Assembly (NCBI RefSeq): GCF_019247635.1
Contig: NZ_JAFBAR010000089.1
Span: 1-64,000, forward strand
Direction: 5' to 3'
Source: Mycobacterium sp.
Lineage (GTDB): Bacteria; Actinomycetota; Actinomycetes; Mycobacteriales; Mycobacteriaceae
Length of the DNA: 64,000 bases
Under the pieces are notes generated by a model. The model saw only the letters and a program-made list of their open reading frames with translations. It did no database searches and was not told where the DNA came from. Both the position numbers and the translations under genes were made by a program. Shown in pieces: positions 29,626 to 37,833 of the stretch. Each line of letters opens with the position of its first letter. The first letter of the stretch is position 1.

Positions 29626-30297
29626 TTACCTCTGGGGTACGTCCCGCGCACTCGCCATCGCCTCGGCCAGTCCGTGCGGGATCTCGGGAACCCGCGCGAT
29701 CGAGTCCAGCAACGTGTGTGCGCACGCGTCGGCGAGCCGTTCGGCGTCCGTGGTGGGGTCCATGATGCGCTGCCGGCACAGCTCGAAGGTGAAGGCGAGC
29801 CAGCCGTGAATGATGACCCGCAGATCCCGCTCGACAAGCGGTTCCAGCTTCGCGTCCACATCGCTCACCACATCGTTGATGCGCTTCATGATGTGTTCCA
29901 TCTGGCGGTTCTTGGCCTCGTCGTCGATGCCCAACAGAACCGGGTCGGACCGCCCAAGGCCGACGTACGCGGCCCACGCGGCCTCGGGGTTCTGCTGGTG
30001 GTAGGCCATGTAGCCCAACACACCGATCCGCACCTCTTCGTACATGGTCAGGCCGGTGGGCGGGAGGTTCTGGGTCACCTCATACAACCGGTCGGCCTCG
30101 TCCTTGACGACCGCCGCGAAGAAGGCCCGCTTATCGGGAAAGTAGTGATACATCAAAGCGCGCGACACCCCGGCGCGCTCCGCGATCTCGTCGATGCGGA
30201 CTTCGTCGTAGGGCCGCTTCCCGAAGACCTCTGCCCCCAGGGCCAGCAACTCAGCGCGTCGATCCTCGGGGGATAGCCGCCTCCGCGCTGGTGCCAT
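29626..30297 (-). CDS. TetR-family regulator (Rv3295-like)
   Basis: 223 residues from the ATG at 30297 (MAPARRRLSPEDRRAELL); a GTG-extended frame to 30315 is not preferred because a TAGTAT box sits seven bases before the ATG. The DNA-binding domain spans about 10-58, with the helix-turn-helix IDEIAERAGVSRALMYHYFPDK. The rest is a ligand-binding helical domain. A TCAC-N2-GTTAAC-N2-GTGA dyad overlaps the promoter, pointing to autoregulation. It lies upstream of lhr on the same strand, 30 bases apart. The ligand is unknown. Confidence 0.92.
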   Translation of the reverse strand: MAPARRRLSPEDRRAELLALGAEVFGKRPYDEVRIDEIAERAGVSRALMYHYFPDKRAFFAAVVKDEADRLYEVTQNLPPTGLTMYEEVRIGVLGYMAYHQQNPEAAWAAYVGLGRSDPVLLGIDDEAKNRQMEHIMKRINDVVSDVDAKLEPLVERDLRVIIHGWLAFTFELCRQRIMDPTTDAERLADACAHTLLDSIARVPEIPHGLAEAMASARDVPQR

Positions 30298-30304
30298 GTG
30301 ACAG

Positions 30305-30329
30305 ATACTACTCACGAGTTAACAAGTGA
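30305..30329 (-). promoter_or_regulatory. Promoter and operator of the TetR gene
   Basis: TAGTAT (30305-30310) is the -10 box, seven bases before the ATG. An 18-base dyad, TCACGAGTTAACAAGTGA (30312-30329), with 14 of 18 positions symmetric, lies just upstream where it would block RNA polymerase. Confidence 0.6.
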
Positions 30330-30534
30330 TGGCCACGCCTGATGTGTGCGTTCAACTTGCCGCGCACATCCGAGCGCGATTTGAGCTCGCTTGCCGGCGT
30401 TTGACGGGTTTGTCCTGGCTATTGCCGGGCAATCCCATAACTTCGTAACAAAAGCGCCTCGGTAACTAAAACGACGTGGCCGACGATAATCCACAAAAGA
30501 ACCTGAAACACTGCGCGATATATGAGGTCGGAGG

Positions 30535-30918
30535 ATGCAAGAGCTGGGTGCGCGACCTCCCGGTGACCACTTGGGGCAGGACGACAACGAGGTCCGTGCC
30601 GCCATTCGGTTTGCCGTCGTAGCGGCGCTGGCCGGTGTCGGCTTTCTCATCCTGGCCGCGGTCTGGGTCAGCACCTGCGGGGGCACCAGCGTCGACACCG
30701 TGGCCTGCGGCCCACCGGAACGCACGCTGCTGGGCTTCGGGGGTCCCGTCATCTTGTTAATCGCCGGACTCTGGGCGTTCTACCGCACGTACCGGGTATG
30801 GCGGGATGCGGGGACCTGGTGGGGATGGCACGGGGCCGGCTGGTTCCTGCTGACGCTGATGGCCGTGACGCTCTCGCTCGGCGTCGCGCCGATCGCCGGC
30901 CTGGTGCTGTCGCTCTGA
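30535..30918 (+). CDS. Three-helix membrane protein (Rv3289c-like)
   Basis: 127 residues with helices at about 25-47, 66-83 and 103-126. GAGG about seven bases upstream supports the ATG at 30535. It has two cysteines in the loop TCGGTSVDTVACGPPE, and GTWWGWHGAGWFL before the last helix. Its place just before usfY matches Rv3289c, a predicted membrane protein of unknown function in the SigF region. In H37Rv lat, lrpA, Rv3292, pcd and Rv3294c lie between this gene and the TetR gene; here they are absent. Confidence 0.75.
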   Translation: MQELGARPPGDHLGQDDNEVRAAIRFAVVAALAGVGFLILAAVWVSTCGGTSVDTVACGPPERTLLGFGGPVILLIAGLWAFYRTYRVWRDAGTWWGWHGAGWFLLTLMAVTLSLGVAPIAGLVLSL

Positions 30919-31070
30919 ATTTCTGCGACGGCCTAATGCGTGAGCGCCGCGAAAGCGCCGCGAACGTGCAAAGTAATTGGCCTTATCCCTCCACAACGCC
31001 TTCCGTGAGTTCTACCGTTATTGGTAATGCCTGGTTAGCGGACCGAAAAGGCAGGGAAACGGAGGAAGCC

Positions 31071-31382
31071 ATGGGTGACACCTATCGTGACCCAGTCGAC
31101 CATCTACGGACGACACGGCCCCTTGCCGGCGAATCACTGATCGACGTGCTGCACTGGCCCGGTTATCTCCTGGTTGTCGCGGGCGTCGTCGGTGCGGTTG
31201 GAAGTCTTGCCGCCTTCGGCACCGGACATTATGCGCAGGGCATGACCTCTGGTGTGGCCGCAATCGCGGTCGCGCTGGTTGGTCTTGCCTGGCTTGCCGT
31301 CGAGCACCGGCGGGTCCGCGGGATCGCCGAACGCTGGTACGCCGAGCATCCCGAGGTCCGCAGGCAGCGTTTGGCCAGTTAG
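31071..31382 (+). CDS. usfY: UsfY-like membrane protein
   Basis: 103 residues from the ATG at 31071, with GGAGG (31061-31065) upstream. Two membrane helices, about 27-48 (GYLLVVAGVVGAVGSLAAFG) and 55-77, are followed by a basic tail ERWYAEHPEVRRQRL. It sits before rsbW-sigF as usfY does in M. tuberculosis (Rv3288c), where it is induced with the SigF regulon. Function is unknown. It is shorter than the annotated Rv3288c (137 residues as recalled), which may reflect start choice. Confidence 0.78.
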   Translation: MGDTYRDPVDHLRTTRPLAGESLIDVLHWPGYLLVVAGVVGAVGSLAAFGTGHYAQGMTSGVAAIAVALVGLAWLAVEHRRVRGIAERWYAEHPEVRRQRLAS

Positions 31383-31455
31383 GCCAGCGCGTTTCGGGGT
31401 CGGGCGGTGGGATGGCCGGTCGCGGTAAGCGCCGGTCGGAAAACTTGGGTGCCTG

Positions 31456-31482
31456 GGTTGTATTTCCCCGCTGAGTGGGTAT
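31456..31482 (+). promoter_or_regulatory. Possible SigF promoter
   Basis: GGTTGT (31456-31461), 15 bases, then GGGTAT (31477-31482), close to the mycobacterial SigF consensus GTTT-N15-17-GGGTAT. It would read toward rsbW-sigF with a leader of about 290 bases, and antisense to the microprotein at 31.5 kb. A lone GGGTAA at 31747-31752, nearer rsbW, lacks a good -35. Confidence 0.5.
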
Positions 31483-31527
31483 CAGGCTTAGACCATGATG
31501 AGTACCGACAGTCTTGCGTCAGCGTTG

Positions 31528-31626
31528 TCACCCCATCATGGGGGACAGAACCACGAAAGCACCGACATAAATCCCTACCGCGATCACGACGAGAACGGTC
31601 GACGTAATCGCGGCATTCAGCGTCAT
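31528..31626 (-). CDS. 32-residue single-pass membrane microprotein
   Basis: ATG at 31626 to TGA at 31530-31528. It begins MTLNAAITSTVLVV, continues through one hydrophobic helix (about residues 7-27) and ends SPMMG. An alternation of valine, isoleucine and alanine over twenty residues, ended by a Pro and a Gly, is what a tail- or head-anchored membrane peptide would show. The ribosome site is weak. It lies antisense in the 398-base gap between usfY and rsbW, with nothing else coding there. Supported by composition only; a chance frame cannot be excluded. Confidence 0.45.
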   Translation of the reverse strand: MTLNAAITSTVLVVIAVGIYVGAFVVLSPMMG

Positions 31627-31780
31627 GCGCTAAAGGCGGCGCGTCCGGATTGCTTCCGCACGGTCAGACTCGTCCATCGCGGGTGGCTATCCGGCGGCGA
31701 GCATGACTAACCGGCTCGAACGTACGCATCAGGTCAGGGGTGGAGAGGGTAATGTCACGCGGATATTGCCGGGAGAGCAC

Positions 31781-32218
31781 ATGACCGATGCGGAATCACG
31801 CGCTAACAAGCGCCAACGGAGCCACCGAGCCGTGGAGTTGCATGTTGCTGCGCGCTTGGAGAATCTGGCGGTGCTGCGCACGCTGGTGGGTGCGATCGGC
31901 ACGTTCGAGGATCTCGATTTCGACGCGGTCGCCGATTTGCGGCTCGCGGTGGACGAGGTGTGCACCCGCCTGATCCGCTCGGCCACACCGGATGCGACGT
32001 TGGTGGTTGTCGTCGACCCGTCGGACGACGATTTGATCGTCGAGGCTTCCGCCGCGTGCGACACCCACGACGTGCTGACACCGGGCAGCTTCAGCTGGCA
32101 CGTCCTGACTTCGCTGGCCGACGATGTGCAGACCTTCCACGACGGCCGTGAGCCCGATGAAACCGGCAGTGTTTTCGGCATCACTTTGACGGCGAGACGG
32201 GCGGCCACCAGCCGGTGA
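31781..32218 (+). CDS. rsbW: Anti-sigma-F factor RsbW (UsfX)
   Basis: 145 residues from the ATG at 31781, with GGGAGAG upstream; length equals Rv3287c. It binds SigF and keeps it from RNA polymerase, and is released by anti-anti-sigma STAS proteins. The fold is GHKL/HATPase-like: ENLAVLRTLVGAIGTFEDLD, then the N-box region RLAVDEVCTRLI. The usual catalytic Asn of the N-box is Arg, and the DxGxG box is not evident (AACDTHDVLTPGSFSWHVL). Kinase activity toward partners is therefore doubtful from the sequence. It is translationally coupled to sigF through a GTGA overlap. Confidence 0.93.
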   Translation: MTDAESRANKRQRSHRAVELHVAARLENLAVLRTLVGAIGTFEDLDFDAVADLRLAVDEVCTRLIRSATPDATLVVVVDPSDDDLIVEASAACDTHDVLTPGSFSWHVLTSLADDVQTFHDGREPDETGSVFGITLTARRAATSR

Positions 32219-33000
32219 CTTCCCGAGCTGACGCCGGTTCATCTCGTCCAAACGAGTACGCCGATGTGCCGGAGATGTTTCGTGAGTTGGCTGGATTCGC
32301 AGCCGACTCAACGGATTTCGTGCGCCACCGGGACAAGATCGTCGAGAGGTGCCTGCCGCTGGCCGATCATATCGCCAGGCGCTTCGAGGGCCGTGGTGAG
32401 CCGCGTGACGACCTGGTTCAGGTCGCGCGAGTCGGACTGGTGAACGCGGTGGCCCGCTTCGATGTCGAAACAGGTTCGGATTTCGTCTCTTTCGCCGTTC
32501 CCACCATCATGGGCGAGGTCCGTCGTCACTTCCGCGACAACAGCTGGTCGGTCAAGGTTCCGCGGCGGCTCAAGGAATTGCACTTGCGACTCGGCGCGGC
32601 CACCGCCGATCTGTCGCAGCGGTTGGGCCGCGCGCCGACGGCATCGGAGCTCGCCGTTGAACTGGGCATGGACCGCGCCGAGGTGGTCGAGGGCCTGGTC
32701 GCGGGCAGCTCGTACAACACCTTGTCCATCGAAAGCGGTGGCGGCAGCGAGGACGACGACGCCCGCGCGATCGCTGACACCCTGGGCGACGTCGACACCG
32801 GCCTGGACCGGATCGAGAACCGCGAAGCGCTCCGCCCGCTACTGGAGGCCTTGCCCGAGCGTGAGCGAATGGTGTTGGTGCTCAGGTTCTTCGATTCGAT
32901 GACGCAAACGCAGATCGCCGAGCGGGTGGGCATCTCACAGATGCACGTGTCCCGACTGTTGGCAAAATCGCTAACGCGGCTGCGGGACCAGTTGGAGTAG
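32215..33000 (+). CDS. sigF: RNA polymerase sigma factor SigF
   Basis: 261 residues, GTG start inside the rsbW stop. Group 3 sigma factor of the SigB/SigF/SigG class, directing stress and stationary-phase genes. Region 2 is RCLPLADHIARRFEGRGEPR through LVNAVARFDVETGSDFVSFA (about 45-100). Region 3 is PRRLKELHLRLG, and region 4 has the helix-turn-helix TQTQIAERVGISQMHVSRLL (about 225-245). Near-identical to Rv3286c as recalled. Its 3' end overlaps the convergent STAS gene by 30 bases. Confidence 0.97.
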   Translation: MTSRADAGSSRPNEYADVPEMFRELAGFAADSTDFVRHRDKIVERCLPLADHIARRFEGRGEPRDDLVQVARVGLVNAVARFDVETGSDFVSFAVPTIMGEVRRHFRDNSWSVKVPRRLKELHLRLGAATADLSQRLGRAPTASELAVELGMDRAEVVEGLVAGSSYNTLSIESGGGSEDDDARAIADTLGDVDTGLDRIENREALRPLLEALPERERMVLVLRFFDSMTQTQIAERVGISQMHVSRLLAKSLTRLRDQLE

Positions 33001-33396
33001 GGCCGGGGTGGCCGGAGGCTCGCCGTCGGTGGGTACCGGCTCGGTGAACACCTCTCCCGCGGTCGCTGTGATCGGCAAGGTGCCTTCCGGATCGCAGACG
33101 CGCAGCAATCGGGACACCACCCGGCCCGGCATCATCGACCAGTGCGAACCGGCGTTCGAACACACCACATTGATCCGGTGCAGCGTCGAAAAGCCAGCTG
33201 TACCAATGAATTCCAGGCCTCGTAAATCCAGCGTCAGGCGCGCGGTAGGGCGAACCCAGCGCTCGACATAGTCGGCGAGCTGGTTTGCGTTGGCAGCGTC
33301 CAGTTCTCCGTGCGCGGCGATGACGACACCCGAAGGCCCCACGCGAGCGCTGAACTGAGCGGTCCGGCTCTTCTGCCAGGAATGAGTAAGAGACAT
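32971..33396 (-). CDS. STAS-domain anti-sigma-factor antagonist
   Basis: 141 residues from the ATG at 33396, with GGAG six bases before it (an ATG at 33408 is the alternative). A single STAS domain: VGPSGVVIAAHGELDAANAN at the start, LTLDLRGLEFIGTAGFSTLH in the middle. Such proteins bind RsbW-type factors and free the sigma factor. In SpoIIAA/RsbV the phosphorylated Ser lies in DSSGL; here the block reads GTAGF, with Ala at that position, so phosphorylation there is not possible. Two cysteines (VVCSN, LRVCDP) might allow redox control, as reported for RsfA. It is not in the SigF locus of H37Rv as recalled. A role against RsbW is inferred from position and fold. Confidence 0.82.
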   Translation of the reverse strand: MSLTHSWQKSRTAQFSARVGPSGVVIAAHGELDAANANQLADYVERWVRPTARLTLDLRGLEFIGTAGFSTLHRINVVCSNAGSHWSMMPGRVVSRLLRVCDPEGTLPITATAGEVFTEPVPTDGEPPATPALLQLVPQPR

Positions 33397-33613
33397 CGGC
33401 GACTCCATCAGTCGACGAACACGCGCTGTAAGGGTTACGTCGACGATGCGTCAGAAGTTCACGACAGGAAGCTCGCCTTGCCGCGGACCCGGACGTAATT
33501 CCCAGGGCGTCTTTCGGGCGGCTGTGAACTCAACCTGTCTTGAACCCTACCCGTGGCGCACGGAGCCGACAACGTAATTCGAGCTGATTCACAGGAAGTT
33601 CGCCCAGACGTCG

Positions 33614-35407
33614 CTACTTGATCTCGGCGAGCACCGTGCCCTGGGTGATCGCGGCACCGGGCTCGACGGCCAATCCGGTGATGGTGCCGTCCTTGTGCGC
33701 GGTGACCGGGTTCTCCATCTTCATCGCCTCGAGGACCACCACCAGATCGCCGGCGGAGACTTCCTGTCCCTCTTCGACCGCGACCTTGACCACGGTGCCC
33801 TGCATGGGTGCGGTCACCGCGTCCCCGGAGGCCGCCGCGCCCGCATGTGAGCCCCGCTTGCGTGGCTTGGGCTTCTTGCGCACGACGCCCACCGCGTCGG
33901 GCGAGCCGTTGGACAGTGCCAGGTCGCCGGGCAGCGAAACCTCGAGCCGCCTTCCGCCGACCTCGACCACCACTTTCTGCCGTGGCCGGGTCTCGTCTTC
34001 GTCAAGGGGTTCGCCGCCGGTGAACGGTTCGATGGTGTTGTCCCATTCGGTCTCGATCCAGCGGGTGTGCACCGTGAAGCCGTTCTCGTCTCCGATGAAT
34101 GCCGGGTCGGACACCACCGCGCGGTGGAACGGGATGACCGTGGCCAGGCCTTCGACCTGGAATTCGTCCAGGGCGCGGCGGGCGCGGGCCAGGGCCTCGT
34201 TGCGGTCTGCGCCGTAGACGATCAGCTTGGCCAGCATCGAATCGAACTGACCGCCGATCACCGAACCGCTCTCGACGCCGGAGTCCATCCGCACGCCGGG
34301 GCCGCTGGGCGGGTGGAACTTGGTTACCGGTCCGGGGGCGGGCAGGAAGCCGCGCCCGGCGTCCTCGCCGTTGATCCGAAACTCGATGGCGTGCCCGCGC
34401 GGGGTGGGGTCCTCGGTGATGTCGAGCTTCTCGCCGTTGGCGATCTTGAACTGCTGCAACACCAGGTCGATGCCCGCGGTCTCCTCGGTGACCGGGTGCT
34501 CCACCTGCAGCCGGGTGTTGACCTCCAGGAAGGAGATCAGGCCGTCCTGACCCACGAGGTATTCGACGGTCCCGGCGCCGTAGTAGTGGGCCTCTTTGCA
34601 GATCCGTTTGGCGGATTCGTGGATCTCTTTGCGCTGCGCGTCGGTTAGGAACGGCGCCGGCGCCTCTTCGACCAGCTTCTGGAAGCGGCGCTGCAGCGAG
34701 CAGTCCCGGGTGCCTGCGACGATCACGTTGCCGTGCTGGTCGGCGATCACCTGCGCCTCGACGTGACGGGGCTTGTCCAGGTAGCGCTCCACGAAGCACT
34801 CCCCGCGGCCGAATGCGGCGACGGCCTCGCGGGTGGCCGAGTCGAACAGTTCGGGGATCTCCTCGAGGGTACGGGCCACCTTCATGCCGCGGCCCCCGCC
34901 GCCGAAGGCGGCCTTGATCGCGATCGGCACGCCGTACTCCTCGGCAAAGGCGACGACCTCGTCGGCGTTCTTCACCGGGTCGGGAGTGCCGGGCACCAGC
35001 GGGGCCTGCGCGCGGGCGGCGATGTGGCGGGCGGTCACCTTGTCGCCGAGGTCACGGATCGACTGCGGGCTGGGCCCGATCCAGATCAGGCCCGCATCGA
35101 GGACCGCCTGGGCGAAATCGGCGTTCTCCGACAGGAAGCCGTAGCCGGGATGAACGGCGTTGGCGCCGGACTTGGCCGCGGCGTCCAGGAGCTTGCCGAA
35201 GTCCAGGTACGATTCCGCCGAAGTCTGGCCCCCAAGGGCGAACGCCTCGTCGGCCAGCGCCACGTGCGGAGCCTCGGCGTCGGGTTCGGCGTAGACCGCC
35301 ACGCTGGGCAGGCCCGCGTCGCGGGCCGCCCGGATCACCCGTACCGCGATCTCGCCGCGATTGGCGACCAGAACCTTCGAGATCCTCGAGCTGGCGTGAC
35401 TGGCCAC
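33614..35407 (-). CDS. accA3: Acyl-CoA carboxylase alpha chain AccA3
   Basis: 597 residues, GTG start with AGGAGG upstream. Biotin carboxylase plus biotin carrier: it carboxylates its own biotin with ATP and bicarbonate, then passes CO2 to beta subunits such as AccD5, AccD4 or AccD6. Motifs: [18 protein letters not shown] (about 12-29), the ATP-grasp loop [13 protein letters not shown] near 165, [14 protein letters not shown] near 290, and the biotin site EAMKMEN about 35 residues from the end. A Lys/Arg-rich linker ([10 protein letters not shown]) joins the domains. Matches Rv3285. BirA, its biotin ligase, is encoded 6 kb away. Confidence 0.97.
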   Translation of the reverse strand: MASHASSRISKVLVANRGEIAVRVIRAARDAGLPSVAVYAEPDAEAPHVALADEAFALGGQTSAESYLDFGKLLDAAAKSGANAVHPGYGFLSENADFAQAVLDAGLIWIGPSPQSIRDLGDKVTARHIAARAQAPLVPGTPDPVKNADEVVAFAEEYGVPIAIKAAFGGGGRGMKVARTLEEIPELFDSATREAVAAFGRGECFVERYLDKPRHVEAQVIADQHGNVIVAGTRDCSLQRRFQKLVEEAPAPFLTDAQRKEIHESAKRICKEAHYYGAGTVEYLVGQDGLISFLEVNTRLQVEHPVTEETAGIDLVLQQFKIANGEKLDITEDPTPRGHAIEFRINGEDAGRGFLPAPGPVTKFHPPSGPGVRMDSGVESGSVIGGQFDSMLAKLIVYGADRNEALARARRALDEFQVEGLATVIPFHRAVVSDPAFIGDENGFTVHTRWIETEWDNTIEPFTGGEPLDEDETRPRQKVVVEVGGRRLEVSLPGDLALSNGSPDAVGVVRKKPKPRKRGSHAGAAASGDAVTAPMQGTVVKVAVEEGQEVSAGDLVVVLEAMKMENPVTAHKDGTITGLAVEPGAAITQGTVLAEIK

Positions 35408-35532
35408 TGCGCCTCCTGTGGGACTGGACGTCTTTGCGTCTCTGTCGAAAATGTCTCTTTAAGAGAATTTCTTACAAGTCTTGTCGGGGGAAGTTTATGC
35501 GGCGCGCCGTCGGCGGTATAACCCGGCTCCAC

Positions 35533-35964
35533 TCACCGGGTTTGGCGGCCGGACTCGCGCAGTCGACGTTTGATCCGGGCCAGCATGGCCGACATGCCCC
35601 GCAGCCGAAGGGGGCTGATCAGAGCGGCCAGGCCCAGGTCGGTATAGAAGTCGTCGGGCACGGCCAAGATGTCGGCGGCGGGTTGCTCGTCCAAGCCGGC
35701 GGCCAGGATCGAGGCGAACCCCCGGGTGGTCGGGGCTTCGGCAGGCGCGCTGAAATGCAGCCGCACCCGGCTCGGGTCGCTGGCATCGACGTGCAGGAAC
35801 AGCGGGGACTGGCATTCGGGCACCGGCTCCATCGCCGCCTCTGTCAATTGAGCCGGCAGGGCCGGTAATTCAGTGGCGAACTCCAGCAGCAGCTTGAGCT
35901 TGTCCTGGCCCTGGACTTCGGCGAAGTCGGACACCACCTCGGCCAACGGGGCGGGCAAGCTCAT
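35533..35964 (-). CDS. SufE-like sulfur acceptor (Rv3284-like)
   Basis: 143 residues from the ATG at 35964, sharing one base with the sseA stop (TGATG). The SufE fold enhances cysteine desulfurase by accepting persulfide sulfur; the acceptor is the single Cys in [16 protein letters not shown] near residue 50. The C-terminal helical part [20 protein letters not shown] agrees with the family. Coupled to the rhodanese-type sulfurtransferase SseA, so the pair probably handles persulfide sulfur. Length equals Rv3284. Confidence 0.9.
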   Translation of the reverse strand: MSLPAPLAEVVSDFAEVQGQDKLKLLLEFATELPALPAQLTEAAMEPVPECQSPLFLHVDASDPSRVRLHFSAPAEAPTTRGFASILAAGLDEQPAADILAVPDDFYTDLGLAALISPLRLRGMSAMLARIKRRLRESGRQTR

Positions 35965-36854
35965 CACGGGGATACAACGCCGGGGCTTTCACCCGCGACG
36001 ATCGGCGCGCGCACGGTGTTGCCCCACTCGGTCCACGACCCGTCGTAGTTGCGCACGCCGGGCTTGCCCAGCAAGTGGGTGAGCACGAACCAGGTGTGGC
36101 TGGAGCGCTCTCCGATGCGGCAATACACGATGCTCCGGTCGTCCGGGGTTATGAATCCGTAGAGCTCGTCCAGCTCTTCGCGGCTGCGGAAGCGGCCGGC
36201 CTCGTCGGCGGCTTTGGCCCACGGGATCGACCTGGCGGTGGGGATGTGGCCGGCCCGCAGCGCGCCCTCTTCCGGATAGTCGGGCATGTGGGTGCGCTTG
36301 CCGGTGTACTCGTCGGGTGAGCGCACGTCGACCAACGGCTGGCTGCCCAGGCCGGACAGCACATCGTCCTTGAACGCGCGGATCGGGGCATCGTTGCGCT
36401 GTACGACGGGGTAGCCGGCGGATGTCCTGGACGGGACCTCCAGGGTGGTGTCCCGGCGTTCGGACAGCCAGAGGTCGCGGCCGCCGTTGAGCAGCCGAAC
36501 GTCGGGATGGCCGAACAGCGTGAAGACCCACAGCGCATACGCCGCCCACCAGTTGTTCTTGTCGCCGTAGATCACCACGGTGTCGTCGCGGGCGATGCCT
36601 TTGCGGTTCATCAGGTCGGCGAACTGCTCGCCGTTGATGTAGTCGCGGACTAGCGGGTCGTTGAGGTCGGTGTGCCAGTCGATCTTGACCGCTGTGGGGA
36701 TGTGGCCGACGTCGTACAGCAGGACGTCCTCGTCGGACTCGGCGATGACCAGGCCGGGCGTGCCCAGATGGGCTGACAACCAGTCGGCGGTCACGAGCCG
36801 TTCGGGGTGGGCGTAGGCCGACAGGGTTGGGCTTGGATCGGGCGGTAGCGGCAC
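35964..36854 (-). CDS. sseA: Thiosulfate sulfurtransferase SseA
   Basis: 296 residues with two rhodanese domains. The first (about 15-135) lacks the catalytic Cys. The second (about 160-285) has the active loop [17 protein letters not shown], whose Cys carries the persulfide. [20 protein letters not shown] near residue 50 and [11 protein letters not shown] near 215 are the CH2A-type motifs. It moves sulfur from thiosulfate or 3-mercaptopyruvate to acceptors; the motif CRIGER favours thiosulfate. GTG start with a close -10 box. Matches Rv3283 and is coupled to the sufE-like gene. Confidence 0.94.
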   Translation of the reverse strand: MPLPPDPSPTLSAYAHPERLVTADWLSAHLGTPGLVIAESDEDVLLYDVGHIPTAVKIDWHTDLNDPLVRDYINGEQFADLMNRKGIARDDTVVIYGDKNNWWAAYALWVFTLFGHPDVRLLNGGRDLWLSERRDTTLEVPSRTSAGYPVVQRNDAPIRAFKDDVLSGLGSQPLVDVRSPDEYTGKRTHMPDYPEEGALRAGHIPTARSIPWAKAADEAGRFRSREELDELYGFITPDDRSIVYCRIGERSSHTWFVLTHLLGKPGVRNYDGSWTEWGNTVRAPIVAGESPGVVSP

Positions 36855-36861
36855 GCCTTAA

Positions 36862-36867
36862 AGCCTA
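36862..36867 (-). promoter_or_regulatory. -10 box of sseA
   Basis: TAGGCT on the minus strand, seven bases before the GTG at 36854. Confidence 0.5.
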
Positions 36868-36877
36868 CCCATCTGGC

Positions 36878-37528
36878 TTAGCTGAGCGGATTGGCTGCCC
36901 ACAGCGCCGCCATCGACAGCCCGGCGCGGCTGAGCAGCGAACGCGTCACCGGCAAACCGAGGCCGATCACGGCGGACGGGTCTCCGTCGACGCGGTCGAT
37001 GAACCAGCCGCCCAGGCCGTCCAAGGTGAATCCGCCCGCCACGCTCAACGATTCGCCGCTGTCCAGGTAGGCCTCCAGATCCTCGGGCGATGGCGTGCCG
37101 AAATGCACTGTGGTGATTGATGTTTCGGTATCCCGGAAGACGATCACGTCGTCCCGCAGGCGGACGACGCAGTGGCCGGTGTAGAGCTGGCCGGCGCGGC
37201 CCGCCATGGCCTGCCACTGCCGGCGGGCCTCGTCGATCGATGCGGGCTTACCGCACAGCCGACCGTCGAGCTCGAGCATCGAATCACAGCCGATGACCAC
37301 GCAATCGGATGCGACGATGCTGTTCGGGCTGGAGAGCGTGCCGGTCACCTGCGCGGCCTTGGCCTGGGCCAGGGCACGCACCACGTCGGCGGGCCGCGCA
37401 TCGGACCCCAGGCCCGCTGCGACCAGATCCTCGTCGACGCCGGAGACCCTGACTAACGGGTCGATGCCGGCCTGGCGGAGGACCTTGAGTCGACCGGGCG
37501 AGGCGGACCCGAGTACCACGCGGGTCAT
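36878..37528 (-). CDS. Maf-like nucleoside triphosphate pyrophosphatase
   Basis: 216 residues, ATG with GAGGAGC upstream. The N-terminal [18 protein letters not shown] (about 5-22) is the Maf P-loop-like motif, [18 protein letters not shown] near 80-97 has the catalytic Asp, and [18 protein letters not shown] near 165-183 completes the site. It hydrolyses non-canonical or methylated NTPs to monophosphates, preventing misincorporation. Matches Rv3282. It follows accE5 on the same strand by about 60 bases, as in other mycobacteria. Confidence 0.93.
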   Translation of the reverse strand: MTRVVLGSASPGRLKVLRQAGIDPLVRVSGVDEDLVAAGLGSDARPADVVRALAQAKAAQVTGTLSSPNSIVASDCVVIGCDSMLELDGRLCGKPASIDEARRQWQAMAGRAGQLYTGHCVVRLRDDVIVFRDTETSITTVHFGTPSPEDLEAYLDSGESLSVAGGFTLDGLGGWFIDRVDGDPSAVIGLGLPVTRSLLSRAGLSMAALWAANPLS

Positions 37529-37589
37529 CGGCGCCGCTCCTCGATCCCGGCTCGAAACTCCAAGCCGGCATCATCGTCGTCGGCGCGGG

Positions 37590-37802
37590 TCATCGGCGCA
37601 TGTGTATCCGTTCCTGCAGGGTGACCCGTTGATAGTTGGAAATCGCGTAGCGCAGCTTGTCCACCGGCAACCCCCAGCGGCTGCTCTCGGTCAGTCCGGA
37701 CTGGGCCGCGCCGCCGGACGCTCCGCCCAGCACCGCGACCAGCGCGGCGAGCTCCTCATCGGTGGGTCGGCCCCTGAGGATCTGGATGTGGGGTTCGTTC
37801 AC
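37590..37802 (-). CDS. accE5: Acyl-CoA carboxylase epsilon subunit AccE5
   Basis: 70 residues, GTG start with GAGGAAAC upstream. A small subunit that binds AccA3 and AccD5 and stimulates propionyl/acetyl-CoA carboxylase. PHIQILRGRPTDEELAALVA at the start is the epsilon-family core, and the C-terminus has WGLPVDKLRYAISNYQRVTL. It is much shorter than the annotated Rv3281 (177 residues as recalled), which has a long N-terminal extension; nothing similar is visible here because accD5 ends 31 bases upstream. Confidence 0.92.
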   Translation of the reverse strand: MNEPHIQILRGRPTDEELAALVAVLGGASGGAAQSGLTESSRWGLPVDKLRYAISNYQRVTLQERIHMRR

Positions 37803-37833
37803 GCAGTTTCCTCACTCACAGTGCTCGCAGTGC

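Noticed and set aside
30793..30799. GGGTAT inside the Rv3289c-like gene as a SigF -10 for usfY
   Set aside because: The sequence is coding (TYRVWRD) and no GTTT-like -35 lies 15-17 bases upstream.
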